Below are positions 1 through 12,959 of a DNA stretch of 64,000 nucleotides, piece by piece. This stretch comes from Acetobacter estunensis (GTDB lineage: Bacteria > Pseudomonadota > Alphaproteobacteria > Acetobacterales > Acetobacteraceae). Where the stretch lies: contig NZ_WOTH01000004.1 in assembly GCF_011516945.1 (NCBI RefSeq), positions 98,787-162,786 on the forward strand, read 5' to 3'. The position numbers were made by a program, and so were the translations under genes. The stretch's first letter is position 1. Each line of letters starts with the position of its first letter. The notes beneath the pieces are model-generated. The model searched no databases, was not told where the DNA came from, and saw only the letters and a list, made by a program, of their open reading frames with translations.

Positions 1-1
1 T

Positions 2-3373
<3,372 letters not shown>

Positions 3374-3396
3374 TCTTTCGGATCGCCAGAATAAAG

Positions 3397-3425
3397 AAGC
3401 CGGTCCTTCGGGATCGGCTTTTTTT
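3397..3425 (+). terminator. Intrinsic terminator after rpoC
   Basis: A 10-bp stem (3397-3406 with 3411-3420, one G-U pair) closes a TTCG tetraloop and runs into a T tract at 3419-3425. It lies 23 bases after the rpoC stop. Confidence 0.9.
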
Positions 3426-3573
3426 ATGGGTTTTCCGCGAATCCTCTGGTCATCGGGGCGATTGCGCGTTAAGAGCGGCTCAATTCGTTGCGTCGCGGCG
3501 CCGCAGAGTTCCAAGCGGGTGCCTGTCTGGAATACGTGACGTGGAAATCTCTGTGACGAATCGGCTGGGTCGC

Positions 3574-3602
3574 TTGACTCCGCCGCTTCTCGCTCGTAGC
3601 TT
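3574..3602 (+). promoter_or_regulatory. Candidate sigma-70 promoter for rpsL-rpsG-tuf
   Basis: The 429-base gap between rpoC and rpsL holds TTGACT at 3574-3579 (preceded by C, giving the CTTGAC form common in alphaproteobacteria), a 17-base spacer, TAGCTT at 3597-3602, and then a GC-rich stretch where a discriminator would lie. GC-rich discriminators are typical of growth-rate-controlled promoters. The -10 match is weak, so this is inference. It would give an rpsL leader of about 190 bases. I see no gene in 3426-3802. Confidence 0.45.
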
Positions 3603-3802
3603 CCGCGCCCTCGGTTACCCCCATTCCGGACGGCCTTCAGCGGTCCCGAAAGCAGCAGGGTAAACATGCGGTTTCCCTCAAGGTGCCGGATGTAAAGATA
3701 GCCTCTCTGGGTGCATGTGCGTCCGGGGAGTGGTTTTGGATGACAGTCGGCAACCGAAGTGAGGGTTCGCCGGCCGAACTGTGTAAGGATCGGGAAAGGC
3801 GC

Positions 3803-4174
3803 ATGCCGACCATCAACCAGCTGATCGCCAAGGGGCGCGAGCCTGCGGCCAAGCGCAACAAGGTGCCGGCCCTTCAGGGCTGCCCGCAGAAGCGCGGCGT
3901 TTGCACACGCGTGTATACGACCACTCCGAAGAAGCCGAACTCGGCGCTGCGTAAGGTCGCCAAGGTGCGTCTGACGAACGGCTACGAGGTGGTGAGCTAC
4001 ATTCCGGGTGAGGGACATAACCTCCAGGAACATAGCGTCGTCCTGATTCGCGGCGGTCGCGTCAAGGATCTTCCTGGTGTTCGCTATCACATCCTGCGCG
4101 GCGTGCTCGACACGCAGGGTATCGCGAAGCGTCGCCAGCGTCGTTCGCTCTATGGCGCGAAGCGTCCGAAGTAA
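3803..4174 (+). CDS. rpsL: 30S ribosomal protein S12
   Basis: S12 sits at the decoding centre of the small subunit. The 123-residue product has the usual length, the [16 protein letters not shown] segment holding the lysine where streptomycin resistance changes occur, and the KDLPGVRYH loop holding the conserved aspartate that many bacteria methylthiolate. The frame is open 120 bases further upstream, but ATG 3803 gives the canonical MPTINQL start and follows a GGGAAAGG ribosome binding site at 3792-3799. It is first in the rpsL-rpsG-tuf unit. Both lysines linked to streptomycin sensitivity look unchanged. Confidence 0.99.
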   Translation: MPTINQLIAKGREPAAKRNKVPALQGCPQKRGVCTRVYTTTPKKPNSALRKVAKVRLTNGYEVVSYIPGEGHNLQEHSVVLIRGGRVKDLPGVRYHILRGVLDTQGIAKRRQRRSLYGAKRPK

Positions 4175-4186
4175 GGGAAAACAGGC

Positions 4187-4666
4187 ATGAGTCGCCGTCA
4201 CCGCGCTGTAAAGCGCGAGATCCTTCCGGATCCGAAGTTTGGAGATATCGTCATCACGCGTTTCATGAACGCCCTGATGTACGATGGCAAGAAATCGACT
4301 GCCGAGGGCATTGTCTACGGTGCTCTCGATGCGCTGCAGCGTCGCGGTGGCGCGTCCGCGGCGGATCCTGTTGCGATGTTCCATGCGGCCCTCGACAACG
4401 TGAAGCCGGCGGTGGAAGTCCGTTCGCGGCGCGTTGGCGGTGCGACCTATCAGGTGCCCGTTGAGGTTCGTGCGGATCGTCGTCAGGCGCTGGCAATCCG
4501 CTGGCTCATCGACGCTTCCCGTAAGCGCGGCGAGAACACGATGCGTGATCGGCTGTCGAACGAACTGCTCGACGCGATGAACAATCGCGGCGCGGCGGTG
4601 AAGAAGCGCGAAGACACGCACCGGATGGCGGAAGCCAACAAGGCGTTCAGCCACTACCGCTGGTAA
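4187..4666 (+). CDS. rpsG: 30S ribosomal protein S7
   Basis: S7 nucleates assembly of the 30S head and contacts tRNA in the E site. The product is 159 residues, starts MSRRHRA and carries the conserved [14 protein letters not shown] and [10 protein letters not shown] segments. It lies 12 bases after rpsL and is certainly co-transcribed with it. In most bacteria fusA (elongation factor G) follows; here the next gene, 99 bases on, is tuf. Confidence 0.99.
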   Translation: MSRRHRAVKREILPDPKFGDIVITRFMNALMYDGKKSTAEGIVYGALDALQRRGGASAADPVAMFHAALDNVKPAVEVRSRRVGGATYQVPVEVRADRRQALAIRWLIDASRKRGENTMRDRLSNELLDAMNNRGAAVKKREDTHRMAEANKAFSHYRW

Positions 4667-4734
4667 GCGACGCTGTTATGTAGATCGGCCCGCGCCGTTG
4701 CGTGCAGGCCGGACGAAAAGACCAACAACCGCAT

Positions 4735-4750
4735 CCCGCATCAGTGCGGG
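4735..4750 (+). promoter_or_regulatory. Hairpin just before the tuf ribosome binding site
   Basis: A 6-bp GC stem, CCCGCA with TGCGGG, closes a TCAG loop. It ends four bases before the GGAGAG ribosome binding site of tuf (4755-4760). It has no T tract, so it is not a terminator. It could shape tuf mRNA stability or initiation, which is inference. Confidence 0.4.
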
Positions 4751-4765
4751 TAACGGAGAGAGACG

Positions 4766-5956
4766 ATGGCAAAGGCTAAATTTGAGCGGAACAAGCCGCA
4801 CTGCAACATCGGCACCATCGGTCACGTTGACCATGGCAAGACGTCGCTGACCGCTGCGATCACCAAGACGCTGGCGAAGGCTGGCGGTGCGGAGTTCAAG
4901 GCGTACGACATGATCGACGCTGCGCCGGAAGAGCGCGCTCGTGGCATCACCATCTCGACGGCGCACGTCGAGTACGAGACGGCGAAGCGTCACTACGCTC
5001 ACGTCGACTGCCCGGGTCATGCCGACTACGTGAAGAACATGATCACCGGTGCTGCCCAGATGGACGGTGCGATTCTGGTTGTGTCCGCTGCTGATGGCCC
5101 GATGCCCCAGACCCGTGAGCACATCCTGCTTGCCCGTCAGGTTGGTGTTCCGGCTCTGGTCGTATTCCTGAACAAGGTCGATCAGGTTGACGATCCGGAG
5201 CTGCTTGAGCTGGTTGAGATGGAAGTGCGTGAGCTTCTTTCTTCCTACCAGTTCCCTGGCGACGAGATCCCCATCATCAAGGGTTCGGCTCTCGTGACCC
5301 TCGAGGACGGTGATCCGGAAGTCGGCGAAAAGCGCGTCATGGATCTGATGGACGCGGTTGACAGCTACATCCCGCAGCCGGAGCGTCCGGTTGACCGTCC
5401 GTTCCTGATGCCGATCGAAGACGTGTTCTCGATCTCCGGTCGTGGCACGGTTGTGACGGGTCGCGTTGAGCGTGGCGTTGTCAACACGGGTGACGAAGTC
5501 GAAATCGTTGGTATCCGTCCGACGACGAAGACGACCGTGACCGGCGTTGAGATGTTCCGCAAGCTGCTTGATCGTGGTGAGGCGGGCGACAACATCGGCG
5601 CTCTGCTGCGTGGCACGAAGCGTGAAGATGTTGAGCGTGGTCAGGTTCTGGCCAAGCCGGGCTCCATCACGCCGCACAAGAAGTTCAAGGCTGAGGCTTA
5701 CATCCTCACAAAGGAAGAGGGTGGCCGTCACACGCCGTTCTTCACGAACTATCGTCCGCAGTTCTACTTCCGCACGACGGATGTCACCGGTGTCGTTCAC
5801 CTGCCGGAAGGCACGGAAATGGTCATGCCGGGCGATAACGTTGCCATGGATGTCGAGCTGATCGCTCCGATCGCCATGGACGAAGGTCTGCGCTTCGCTA
5901 TTCGTGAAGGTGGCCGCACCGTCGGCGCCGGTGTCGTGGCGAAAATCACCGACTAA
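4766..5956 (+). CDS. tuf: Elongation factor Tu
   Basis: EF-Tu brings aminoacyl-tRNA to the ribosome as a GTP complex. The 396-residue product has the G1 P-loop GHVDHGKT near residue 20, the switch I RGITI, the G3 DCPGHADY, the G4 NKVD, and domains II and III in normal order and length. ATG 4766 follows a GGAGAG ribosome binding site. This copy is in the str position; whether a second tuf exists elsewhere cannot be seen. It is separated from rpsJ by a strong hairpin. Confidence 0.99.
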   Translation: MAKAKFERNKPHCNIGTIGHVDHGKTSLTAAITKTLAKAGGAEFKAYDMIDAAPEERARGITISTAHVEYETAKRHYAHVDCPGHADYVKNMITGAAQMDGAILVVSAADGPMPQTREHILLARQVGVPALVVFLNKVDQVDDPELLELVEMEVRELLSSYQFPGDEIPIIKGSALVTLEDGDPEVGEKRVMDLMDAVDSYIPQPERPVDRPFLMPIEDVFSISGRGTVVTGRVERGVVNTGDEVEIVGIRPTTKTTVTGVEMFRKLLDRGEAGDNIGALLRGTKREDVERGQVLAKPGSITPHKKFKAEAYILTKEEGGRHTPFFTNYRPQFYFRTTDVTGVVHLPEGTEMVMPGDNVAMDVELIAPIAMDEGLRFAIREGGRTVGAGVVAKITD

Positions 5957-5994
5957 TACGGGGCAGGTGCCCATCAGGGCCCTGAACTGGGTGG

Positions 5995-6020
5995 CCCCGG
6001 CTGGAGTGATCCAGCCGGGG
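5995..6020 (+). promoter_or_regulatory. 11-bp hairpin with GUGA loop between tuf and rpsJ
   Basis: A perfect 11-bp stem (CCCCGGCTGGA, 5995-6005, with 6010-6020) closes a GTGA (GNRA-type) tetraloop. It is followed only by TCTT, so there is no good T tract. It may act as a weak terminator, attenuator, processing site or mRNA stabiliser between the str unit and the S10 unit. The role is not determinable from sequence. Confidence 0.6.
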
Positions 6021-6088
6021 TCTTACTTGGCGGCGGGACTTCCCGGGCAGACCCTGACCGGATCAGAAAGTTGGACTGAAACAGAACG

Positions 6089-6397
6089 ATGGACAACCAG
6101 AACATCCGCATTCGCCTGAAGGCGTACGATCATCGCGTGCTCGACAACAGCACGAAGGAAATCGTCAACACGGCGAAGCGTACGGGTGCGCGGGTTCGGG
6201 GTCCTATCCCGCTGCCGACGCATATCGAACGGTTCACAGTGAACCGCTCACCCCACGTGGACAAGAAAAGCCGCGAGCAGTTCGAGATTCGGACTCATCG
6301 TCGGCTGCTCGACATTGTCGAGCCGACCCCGCAGACCGTGGACGCCCTCATGAAGCTCGACCTCGCCGCTGGCGTTGACGTCGAGATCAAACTCTAA
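6089..6397 (+). CDS. rpsJ: 30S ribosomal protein S10
   Basis: S10 is a head protein of the 30S subunit and, as NusE, part of transcription antitermination complexes. The 102-residue product starts [16 protein letters not shown] and has the conserved loop around [20 protein letters not shown]. It heads the S10 cluster, 132 bases after tuf and 68 bases after the tuf/rpsJ hairpin. Confidence 0.99.
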   Translation: MDNQNIRIRLKAYDHRVLDNSTKEIVNTAKRTGARVRGPIPLPTHIERFTVNRSPHVDKKSREQFEIRTHRRLLDIVEPTPQTVDALMKLDLAAGVDVEIKL

Positions 6398-6407
6398 GGT
6401 CCAGACG

Positions 6408-7091
6408 ATGCGTACCGGATTGATCGCAAGAAAGCTGGGTATGACCCGGCTGTTCAAGGAAGATGGCACTCATGTGCCTGTCACTGTCCTGCATCTCGAC
6501 GATGTGCAGGTGGTTGATGCCCGTTCCGAGGAGCGTGATGGCTATACGGCTGTCCAGCTCGGTCTTGGCAAGGCCAAGGTGAAGAACGTCACGAAGCCGA
6601 ACCGCGGACATTTCGCCCGCGTGAAGGTTGAGCCGAAGAAGGTGTTGCGCGAATTCCGCGTGGCGGCCGATGCCGTGCTCGAGCCGGGCACCCGTATTCT
6701 CGCTTCTCACTTCATTGTGGGGCAGAAGGTGGATGTCACCGGCACGAGCAAGGGCAAGGGCTTTGCCGGCGCGATGAAGCGCTGGAACTTCTCCGGTCTC
6801 GAAGCCACGCACGGCGTGTCCATCTCTCACCGTTCTCATGGTTCTACCGGCAACCGTCAGGATCCCGGCAAGACCTTCAAGAACAAGAAGATGGCCGGTC
6901 ACCTCGGTGACGAGCGCGTGACGACACTGAATCTGGAAGTGGCAGCGGTCGATCCGGAAAAGAACCTGATCATGATTCGTGGTTCCATCCCGGGTGCGAA
7001 GAACGGACTGGTTATGGTCCGTGACGCAGTCAAAAAGGCCCGTCATGCAGAGGCGCCGTATCCGGCAGCCGTCGCGACGGCGGAGGGTTGA
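6408..7091 (+). CDS. rplC: 50S ribosomal protein L3
   Basis: L3 is an early 50S assembly protein whose extended loop reaches the peptidyl transferase centre. The 227-residue product starts [16 protein letters not shown] and has the loop [20 protein letters not shown], including the glutamine that is methylated in some bacteria. The frame is open further upstream inside rpsJ; ATG 6408, eleven bases after the rpsJ stop, gives the family start. Confidence 0.99.
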   Translation: MRTGLIARKLGMTRLFKEDGTHVPVTVLHLDDVQVVDARSEERDGYTAVQLGLGKAKVKNVTKPNRGHFARVKVEPKKVLREFRVAADAVLEPGTRILASHFIVGQKVDVTGTSKGKGFAGAMKRWNFSGLEATHGVSISHRSHGSTGNRQDPGKTFKNKKMAGHLGDERVTTLNLEVAAVDPEKNLIMIRGSIPGAKNGLVMVRDAVKKARHAEAPYPAAVATAEG

Positions 7092-7096
7092 GGACC

Positions 7097-7711
7097 ATGG
7101 AACTCGATATCAAGACCCTCGATAACGGTAGTGCTGGTCAGACCACGCTTCCGGACGAGATTTTTGCGACGGAACCGCGTGCGGACATCATGGCGCGTGT
7201 GGTTCATTGGCAGCTTGCGAAGCGTCGTGCCGGCACCCACAAGGTGAAGGGTATGGCCGAAGTCTCTGGCACGACCAAGAAGCCCTATCGTCAGAAGGGT
7301 ACGGGTTCGGCACGTCAGGGTTCGCTTCGCGCGCCGCAGTACCGCACCGGTGGTGTTGTGCATGGCCCGGTCGTTCGTGATCATGGCTATGACCTTCCCA
7401 AGAAGGTGCGTCGTCTGGGTCTCATTTCGGCTCTGTCGCAGAAGGCCAAGGAAGGCAAGCTGATCGTCCTCGATGCCGCCAATGGCGTGACGAAAACGGC
7501 CGAGCTGGCAACCAAGCTGAAGGCGCTGGGGTGGTCTTCCGCCCTGATCGTTGACGGTGTGGTGGATGAAGGGTTCGTTCGCGCGGCCCGCAACCTGCCC
7601 AAGATCGACGTGCTGCCGACGATCGGCGCAAACGTCTACGATATTCTGAACCACGACGTGCTCGCGATTACACGCGCTGGCGTCGAAGGACTGAAGGAGC
7701 GCCTGGCATGA
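7097..7711 (+). CDS. rplD: 50S ribosomal protein L4
   Basis: L4 lines the nascent peptide tunnel with its extended loop (seen here as [18 protein letters not shown]). In enterobacteria it also represses its own operon; no such site is evident here. The 204-residue product begins at ATG 7097, nine bases after a GGAGGG site. A TTG at 7088 overlapping the rplC stop is in frame but sits directly against the ribosome binding site, so it is unlikely. Confidence 0.98.
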   Translation: MELDIKTLDNGSAGQTTLPDEIFATEPRADIMARVVHWQLAKRRAGTHKVKGMAEVSGTTKKPYRQKGTGSARQGSLRAPQYRTGGVVHGPVVRDHGYDLPKKVRRLGLISALSQKAKEGKLIVLDAANGVTKTAELATKLKALGWSSALIVDGVVDEGFVRAARNLPKIDVLPTIGANVYDILNHDVLAITRAGVEGLKERLA

Positions 7712-8043
7712 CGAATGTTCTTGCGATCCGCCGGAAGGCCGAGAAGCTTTCGCGTGAGGCGCTGTTCGACATCGTCCGCGCTCCGCTGATCACGGAAAAG
7801 GCGACGGCGCTGTCCGAGAAGAACCAGGTGGTCTTCAAAGTTGCGTCCACGGCTTCCAAGCCGGAGATCAAGGTGGCTGTCGAGACGCTGTTCGGCGTCA
7901 AGGTGGTTGGCGTCAACACGCTGGTCCAGAAGGGCAAGACGAAGCGCTTCAAGGGTCGTCCCGGCCAGCGCTCCGACATCAAGAAGGCGTTCGTGCAGTT
8001 GGCAGAAGGTCAGTCAATCGACCTGACCGCGAAGCTGGCCTGA
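7708..8043 (+). CDS. rplW: 50S ribosomal protein L23
   Basis: L23 surrounds the peptide exit and is a docking site for trigger factor and SRP. The product is 111 residues, slightly longer than the ~100-residue norm because of an N-terminal extension ahead of the conserved [10 protein letters not shown] start. Its ATG overlaps the rplD stop (ATGA), which implies translational coupling. Confidence 0.98.
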   Translation: MTNVLAIRRKAEKLSREALFDIVRAPLITEKATALSEKNQVVFKVASTASKPEIKVAVETLFGVKVVGVNTLVQKGKTKRFKGRPGQRSDIKKAFVQLAEGQSIDLTAKLA

Positions 8044-8059
8044 CGCGGGGTACTGATAC

Positions 8060-8890
8060 ATGGCACTGAAGCACTTTAATCCCGTCACGCCGAGCCTTCG
8101 TGGCACGGTGCTGGTGGACCGGTCTGACCTTTGGAAGGGCAAGCCGGTCAAGCAGCTCACCGAAGGCAAGAACAAGAGCGGTGGTCGCAACAATCACGGC
8201 CGGACGACGTCGCGTTTCCGTGGCGGTGGACACAAGCAGTCCTACCGTTACGTGGATTTCAAGCGTCGCAAGCTGGATGTTGTCGGCACGATCGAGCGTC
8301 TGGAATACGATCCTAACCGCACGGCCTTCATCGCTCTGGTGAAGTACGAAGACGGCGAGCTGGCGTACATCCTTGCTCCTCAGCGTCTCAAAGCGGGTGA
8401 TCAGGTCATCGCGGGTCATCGCGTGGACATTAAGCCGGGGAACGCGATGCCGCTGGCGTCCATTCCTGTGGGCACGATCATCCATAATATCGAGCTCAAG
8501 CAGGGTGCGGGCGGTAAGCTGGCACGCTCTGCTGGCACTTACGCTCAGCTGGTGGGTAAGGATTCGGGTTATGCCCAGATCCGCCTGCAGTCCGGTGAAC
8601 TGCGCGTCGTGCGTGGTGAATGCTTCGCCACCGTTGGCGCGGTGTCCAACCCGGACAATATGAACCAGCACATGGGTAAGGCGGGTCGCAGCCGCTGGCT
8701 GGGTCGCCGTCCGCATAACCGCGGTGTCGTGATGAACCCGGTCGATCACCCGCATGGTGGTGGTGAGGGTCGCACGTCGGGCGGTCGTCATCCGGTTACG
8801 CCATGGGGCAAGCCGACAAAGGGTTACAAGACCAGGGTCAACAAGCGTACGGACAGTCTGATTATCCGTCGCCGGAAGACCGGCAAGTAA
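8060..8890 (+). CDS. rplB: 50S ribosomal protein L2
   Basis: L2 is needed for subunit joining and peptidyl transferase activity. The 276-residue product has the RNA-binding first half ([16 protein letters not shown]) and the conserved C-terminal [12 protein letters not shown] loop with the histidine implicated in activity. Length and order are normal. It lies 16 bases after rplW. Confidence 0.99.
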   Translation: MALKHFNPVTPSLRGTVLVDRSDLWKGKPVKQLTEGKNKSGGRNNHGRTTSRFRGGGHKQSYRYVDFKRRKLDVVGTIERLEYDPNRTAFIALVKYEDGELAYILAPQRLKAGDQVIAGHRVDIKPGNAMPLASIPVGTIIHNIELKQGAGGKLARSAGTYAQLVGKDSGYAQIRLQSGELRVVRGECFATVGAVSNPDNMNQHMGKAGRSRWLGRRPHNRGVVMNPVDHPHGGGEGRTSGGRHPVTPWGKPTKGYKTRVNKRTDSLIIRRRKTGK

Positions 8891-8902
8891 GGGGCAAAAG
8901 AG

Positions 8903-9181
8903 ATGGCACGTTCCGTCTGGAAAGGCCCGTTCGTGGACGGGTATCTGCTGAACAAGGCCGAAGCGTCACGCGCTTCGGGTCGCAACGAGGTGATCAAGAT
9001 CTGGTCACGTCGTTCGACGATCCTTCCGCAGTTCGTTGGTCTCACGTTCGGTGTCTACAATGGGCAGAAGTTCCTGCCCGTTCAGGTCACTGAGAACATG
9101 GTTGGCCATAAATTCGGCGAGTTCTCACCCACCCGCACCTTCCACGGGCACGGTGCGGACAAGAAGTCGAAGCGAGGCTGA
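8903..9181 (+). CDS. rpsS: 30S ribosomal protein S19
   Basis: S19 forms a head complex with S13 near the A site. The 92-residue product starts [16 protein letters not shown] and ends in the usual basic tail. It lies 12 bases after rplB and one base before the rplV start. Confidence 0.99.
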   Translation: MARSVWKGPFVDGYLLNKAEASRASGRNEVIKIWSRRSTILPQFVGLTFGVYNGQKFLPVQVTENMVGHKFGEFSPTRTFHGHGADKKSKRG

Positions 9182-9182
9182 G

Positions 9183-9590
9183 ATGAGCAAACCCAAGCAT
9201 CCTCGCGTGCTGGCCGAGACTGAGGCGCAGGCGATCGCACGGAATATCCGTGTGAGCCCGCGCAAGCTCAACCTCGTTGCTGGCCTGATCCGCAACAAGC
9301 CGGCTTCGCAGGCTGTCGCAACGCTGACGTTCTCGAAGCGTCGCATTGCGCAGCAGGTGAAGAAGACGCTCGAAAGCGCGATCGCGAATGCCGAGAATAA
9401 CCACCAGCTTGATGTCGATCAGCTGGTCGTCAAGACGGCTGACGTTGGCAAGGCGATCGTGATGCGCCGCTTCCACGCACGTGGACGTGGTCGTTCGGCT
9501 CGCGTCGAGAAGTTCTTCAGTCATCTGAAGATCGTCGTGGCCGAGCGCGCGCCCGAGCCCGAGGCGAAGACGGAAGAGAAGGCGGCCTGA
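9183..9590 (+). CDS. rplV: 50S ribosomal protein L22
   Basis: L22 contributes a beta-hairpin to the peptide tunnel wall and is a site of macrolide resistance changes. The 135-residue product is somewhat longer than the ~110-residue family core, with an N-terminal extension before [10 protein letters not shown] and an acidic/alanine-rich tail ([11 protein letters not shown]). The frame is open further upstream inside rpsS, but ATG 9183, one base after the rpsS stop, is the sensible start. Confidence 0.98.
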   Translation: MSKPKHPRVLAETEAQAIARNIRVSPRKLNLVAGLIRNKPASQAVATLTFSKRRIAQQVKKTLESAIANAENNHQLDVDQLVVKTADVGKAIVMRRFHARGRGRSARVEKFFSHLKIVVAERAPEPEAKTEEKAA

Positions 9591-9591
9591 G

Positions 9592-10269
9592 ATGGGACAT
9601 AAAGTCAATCCGATCGGGCTTCGGCTCGGTATCAACCGCACTTGGGACAGTCGCTGGTACGCCGATGCGGACTATTCCAAGCTGCTGCACGAAGACCTCA
9701 AGCTGCGTGCTTTCCTGCGCCGCAAGCTTGCCGGTGCTGGCGTTTCGCGTGTGGTCATCGAGCGCCCGGCGAAGAAGCCGCGCGTGACGATTTACGCAGC
9801 GCGTCCGGGTGTTGTGATCGGCAAGAAGGGTCAGGACATCGATGCGCTCCGTAAGGCGCTTGCAAAGATGGTCGGCACCGATGTGGCGCTGAATATCGTC
9901 GAAATCCGCAAGCCGGAAATCGATGCGACGCTGGTGGCTGAAAATATTGCGCAGCAGCTTGAGCGTCGTGTGGCGTTCCGTCGTGCGATGAAGCGTGCTG
10001 TGCAGTCGGCCATGCGTCTTGGCGCACAGGGAATCCGGATCAACTGTTCCGGTCGTCTCGGTGGTGCCGAAATCGCTCGTATCGAGTGGTATCGTGAAGG
10101 CCGGGTGCCGCTGCACACGCTTCGTGCCGACATTGATTATGGAACGGCCACTGCGAAGACGACCTACGGCACCTGTGGCGTGAAGGTCTGGATCTTCAAG
10201 GGTGAGATCCTGGCTCATGACCCGCTGGCCCAGGACCGTCGCGCCGCCGAGCAGGCGCCGCAGCGCTGA
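9592..10269 (+). CDS. rpsC: 30S ribosomal protein S3
   Basis: S3 forms part of the mRNA entry channel and its helicase activity. The 225-residue product starts [23 protein letters not shown] and has the type II KH domain with the GXXG loop in [12 protein letters not shown]. One base separates it from the rplV stop. Confidence 0.99.
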   Translation: MGHKVNPIGLRLGINRTWDSRWYADADYSKLLHEDLKLRAFLRRKLAGAGVSRVVIERPAKKPRVTIYAARPGVVIGKKGQDIDALRKALAKMVGTDVALNIVEIRKPEIDATLVAENIAQQLERRVAFRRAMKRAVQSAMRLGAQGIRINCSGRLGGAEIARIEWYREGRVPLHTLRADIDYGTATAKTTYGTCGVKVWIFKGEILAHDPLAQDRRAAEQAPQR

Positions 10270-10282
10270 GGGATAGGAAACC

Positions 10283-10699
10283 ATGCTTTCTCCGAAGCGG
10301 ACAAAATTCCGCAAGGCCCATAAGGGCCGCATTCATGGTCTTGCAAAAAGCGGTACGCAGCTGAATTTCGGTGCGTATGGCCTCAAGGCTCTCCAGCCGG
10401 AGCGGATCACGGCTCGTCAGATCGAAGCATCGCGTCGTGCTATCACGCGCGCGATGAAGCGTGCTGGTCGCGTCTGGATTCGTATCTTTCCGGATCTTCC
10501 GGTCTCGACAAAGCCCGCCGAAGTGCGTATGGGCTCGGGCAAGGGATCTCCGGAGTACTGGGTGGCCCGTGTGAAACCGGGTCGTATCCTGTTCGAGATC
10601 GAGGGGGTTCCGCCAGAAGTCGCGCGTGAAGCGCTGGCTCTTGGCGCTGCGAAGCTTCCGATCAAGACGAAGTTCGTGACCCGAATCGGAGAGGCATAA
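10283..10699 (+). CDS. rplP: 50S ribosomal protein L16
   Basis: L16 helps position tRNA in the A site and is needed late in 50S assembly. The 138-residue product starts [16 protein letters not shown] and has the conserved [20 protein letters not shown] region containing the arginine that is hydroxylated in some bacteria. Confidence 0.99.
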   Translation: MLSPKRTKFRKAHKGRIHGLAKSGTQLNFGAYGLKALQPERITARQIEASRRAITRAMKRAGRVWIRIFPDLPVSTKPAEVRMGSGKGSPEYWVARVKPGRILFEIEGVPPEVAREALALGAAKLPIKTKFVTRIGEA

Positions 10700-10700
10700 G

Positions 10701-10934
10701 ATGAGCAAGGCAACGAAGCCGGCTGATCTGCGTGCGAAATCCGTTGATGAGTTGCAGGCGCTTCTTCTTGATCTGAAGCGCGAGCAGTTCAATCTTCGGT
10801 TCCAGCAGGCGACCGGCCAGAATGAAGGTGCGAGCCGCGTGCGTGTGGTGCGTCGCGATATCGCTCGCATCAAGACGATCGTGGCCGAGACTGCGAAGAA
10901 GACTGCCGCGGCTGGTGCTGCGGCGAATTCCTGA
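10701..10934 (+). CDS. rpmC: 50S ribosomal protein L29
   Basis: L29 lies beside L23 at the tunnel exit. The 77-residue product has the two-helix core ([20 protein letters not shown], then [12 protein letters not shown]) and an alanine-rich tail a little longer than usual. It starts two bases after the rplP stop. Confidence 0.98.
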   Translation: MSKATKPADLRAKSVDELQALLLDLKREQFNLRFQQATGQNEGASRVRVVRRDIARIKTIVAETAKKTAAAGAAANS

Positions 10935-10948
10935 GGGAGCCGCTAATA

Positions 10949-11221
10949 ATGCCGAAGCGCATTCTCAGCGGGCGCGTGACGAGTGACAAGATGGACAAGA
11001 CGGTTACCGTTCTTGTTGCGCGTCGCGTGATGCATCCGCTGTACAAGAAGTTCATTCGTCGCTCCAAGAAGTATGCGGCGCATGATGAACTCAACACTTG
11101 CAAGATTGGGGATACGGTACGCATCGAAGAATGCACGCCGATTTCCAAGCGCAAGACCTGGACCGTCATTTCGCGCAACGGGGATACCGTTGGCGACGCG
11201 GCGTCCGGGAACGCTGCGTAA
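10949..11221 (+). CDS. rpsQ: 30S ribosomal protein S17
   Basis: S17 is a primary 16S rRNA-binding protein with an OB fold. The 90-residue product starts [21 protein letters not shown] and has the conserved [14 protein letters not shown] segment. It follows rpmC by 14 bases. Confidence 0.99.
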   Translation: MPKRILSGRVTSDKMDKTVTVLVARRVMHPLYKKFIRRSKKYAAHDELNTCKIGDTVRIEECTPISKRKTWTVISRNGDTVGDAASGNAA

Positions 11222-11237
11222 CAGGGGTATAAGGTAA

Positions 11238-11606
11238 ATGATCCATCCCGAGACCAACCTCGAGGTCGCCGATAATTCCGGCGCACGTCAGGTGCAGTGC
11301 ATCAAGGTGCTGGGCGGTTCCAAGCGGAAGTCCGCCTCGGTCGGCGACGTGATCGTCGTTTCCGTCAAGGAAGCGATTCCCCGTGGAAAGGTGAAGAAAG
11401 GTGACGTCCATCAGGCCGTCATCGTTCGGACGTCCTACCCGGTGCGTCGTGCCGACGGCAGCGCGATTCGTTTCGATCGCAATGCGGCTGTGCTGATCAA
11501 CAAGCAGCAGGAGCCGATCGGTACGCGTATCTTTGGCCCGGTGGTCCGTGAGTTGCGTGCGCGCAAATTCATGAAGATCATCTCGCTGGCGCCGGAGGTG
11601 CTGTAA
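11238..11606 (+). CDS. rplN: 50S ribosomal protein L14
   Basis: L14 forms intersubunit bridges. The 122-residue product starts [20 protein letters not shown] and matches the family over its full length. Its TAA stop shares its last base with the rplX start codon. Confidence 0.99.
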   Translation: MIHPETNLEVADNSGARQVQCIKVLGGSKRKSASVGDVIVVSVKEAIPRGKVKKGDVHQAVIVRTSYPVRRADGSAIRFDRNAAVLINKQQEPIGTRIFGPVVRELRARKFMKIISLAPEVL

Positions 11607-11926
11607 TGGCTGCACGCATCAGGAAGGGTGACACCGTCGTTGTGACGACGGGTTCTTCCAAAGGGACGCAGGGCGAAGTGCTTGCGGTCCTGACGACCGA
11701 GAACAAGGCTGTTGTGCGTGGCGTGGCAATTGCCAAGCGCCACAAGCGTGCAACGCGTATGGGTGAGGAAGGTGGTATCATCGAGCGCGAAGCGCCGGTG
11801 CATCTGTCCAATCTGGCTCTTGTCGATCCGAAAAGTGGTAAGGCGACGAAGGTCGGCTTCCGTATTCTGGATGGTGGTCGCAAGGTTCGTGTCGCCAAGG
11901 CGACCGGCGAAGTGATCGAAGGCTGA
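11606..11926 (+). CDS. rplX: 50S ribosomal protein L24
   Basis: L24 is one of the two initiators of 50S assembly. The 106-residue product has the KOW motif ([20 protein letters not shown]) and the normal C-terminal domain. It overlaps rplN by one base (TAATG), which suggests coupled translation. Confidence 0.99.
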   Translation: MAARIRKGDTVVVTTGSSKGTQGEVLAVLTTENKAVVRGVAIAKRHKRATRMGEEGGIIEREAPVHLSNLALVDPKSGKATKVGFRILDGGRKVRVAKATGEVIEG

Positions 11927-11937
11927 GGGGGCGAGAG

Positions 11938-12504
11938 ATGGCTACCGAAAATACGCACGCCGTCCCGCGTCTGCAGCAGCGGTACCGGGCCGAGTTGGCT
12001 GGCAAGCTGCGGGAGCAGTTTGGTTACACGAACGTCATGCAGATTCCGCGCCTTGAGAAGATTGTTCTCAATATGGGTGTGGGTGAGGCCGCTGGCGACC
12101 AGAAGAAACTGGACGCAGCGCTCAACGAGATGATGCTCATCGCTGGACAGCGTCCCGTGAAAACGATTGCGAAGAAGGCGATTGCCGGCTTCAAGATTCG
12201 TGAAGGTCTGCCGATCGGCTGCAAGGTCACGTTGCGGCGTGCTCGTATGTATGAATTCCTGGATCGTCTGGTCACGATCGCGATGCCGCGCATCCGCGAT
12301 TTCCGTGGTCTTCCGGCGACGAAGGGATTTGACGGACGTGGCAACTTCGCCATGGGTCTCAAAGAGCAGATCATCTTTCCCGAGATCGAGTACGACAAGA
12401 TCGACGAGATCCGCGGGATGGATATCATCTTCGTGACCAGTGCGAAGACGGATGCCGAGGCCAAGGCGCTGTTGAAAGCGTTCGATCTTCCCTTTATGGG
12501 TTGA
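11938..12504 (+). CDS. rplE: 50S ribosomal protein L5
   Basis: L5 binds 5S rRNA in the central protuberance. The 188-residue product has a short N-terminal extension before the conserved [19 protein letters not shown], then the [11 protein letters not shown] and [17 protein letters not shown] segments. A 139-base gap with a hairpin follows, the largest gap within the spc part. Confidence 0.99.
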   Translation: MATENTHAVPRLQQRYRAELAGKLREQFGYTNVMQIPRLEKIVLNMGVGEAAGDQKKLDAALNEMMLIAGQRPVKTIAKKAIAGFKIREGLPIGCKVTLRRARMYEFLDRLVTIAMPRIRDFRGLPATKGFDGRGNFAMGLKEQIIFPEIEYDKIDEIRGMDIIFVTSAKTDAEAKALLKAFDLPFMG

Positions 12505-12524
12505 CGCCTCACGGCATGATCGTG

Positions 12525-12549
12525 TTCTGCGGAATTCGGTTTCGCAGAA
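12525..12549 (+). promoter_or_regulatory. Leader hairpin between rplE and rpsN
   Basis: A 7-bp perfect stem (TTCTGCG, 12525-12531, with 12543-12549) closes an 11-base loop. It lies in the 139-base spacer before rpsN. In E. coli, S8 represses the spc genes by binding mRNA near rplE, so this spacer is a candidate for equivalent control. No S8-type helix was demonstrated. Confidence 0.35.
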
Positions 12550-12643
12550 TTGCTTTCCCTGTGTGAGTCCGCTCGGGCAGGGATCAAGAAGGTTTTGGAA
12601 AACCGCTGGAATGGTCCGGCAGGTTCCGGAGGGTAAATCAGGC

Positions 12644-12949
12644 ATGGCCAAGGTTTCCGCCGTCACTCGCAATGCCAAGCGCGCGCATATGGCGCAGCGC
12701 GACAAGGCGAAGCGACAGGCACTCAAGAATATCGTCATGGACCGCACGCTTCCCATGGAAGATCGTTTCGATGCGTCTCTGAAGCTTGCGGAGCTTCCGC
12801 GCAACGGCTCGCGTGTCCGCGTGCGTCTTCGCTGCAAGTTGACGGGGCGTTCGCGCGGTAATTACCGCAAGTTCGAACTCTGCCGTATAGCGCTTCGTGA
12901 TCTGGCTTCGAACGGGCAGATTCCGGGCGTCGTTAAGGCAAGCTGGTAA
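12644..12949 (+). CDS. rpsN: 30S ribosomal protein S14, zinc-independent form
   Basis: S14 is a late-binding head protein. The 101-residue product is the long form without the four-cysteine zinc site, with the conserved [21 protein letters not shown] core. ATG 12644 lies ten bases after GGAGGG (12628-12633). An open stretch upstream of it has no family similarity and is treated as leader. Confidence 0.98.
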   Translation: MAKVSAVTRNAKRAHMAQRDKAKRQALKNIVMDRTLPMEDRFDASLKLAELPRNGSRVRVRLRCKLTGRSRGNYRKFELCRIALRDLASNGQIPGVVKASW

Positions 12950-12959
12950 GAGGCGGACG

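Noticed and set aside
4676..5974. Open frame of about 430 codons on the minus strand opposite tuf
   Set aside because: It mirrors tuf codon structure, with no recognisable domain or ribosome binding site.
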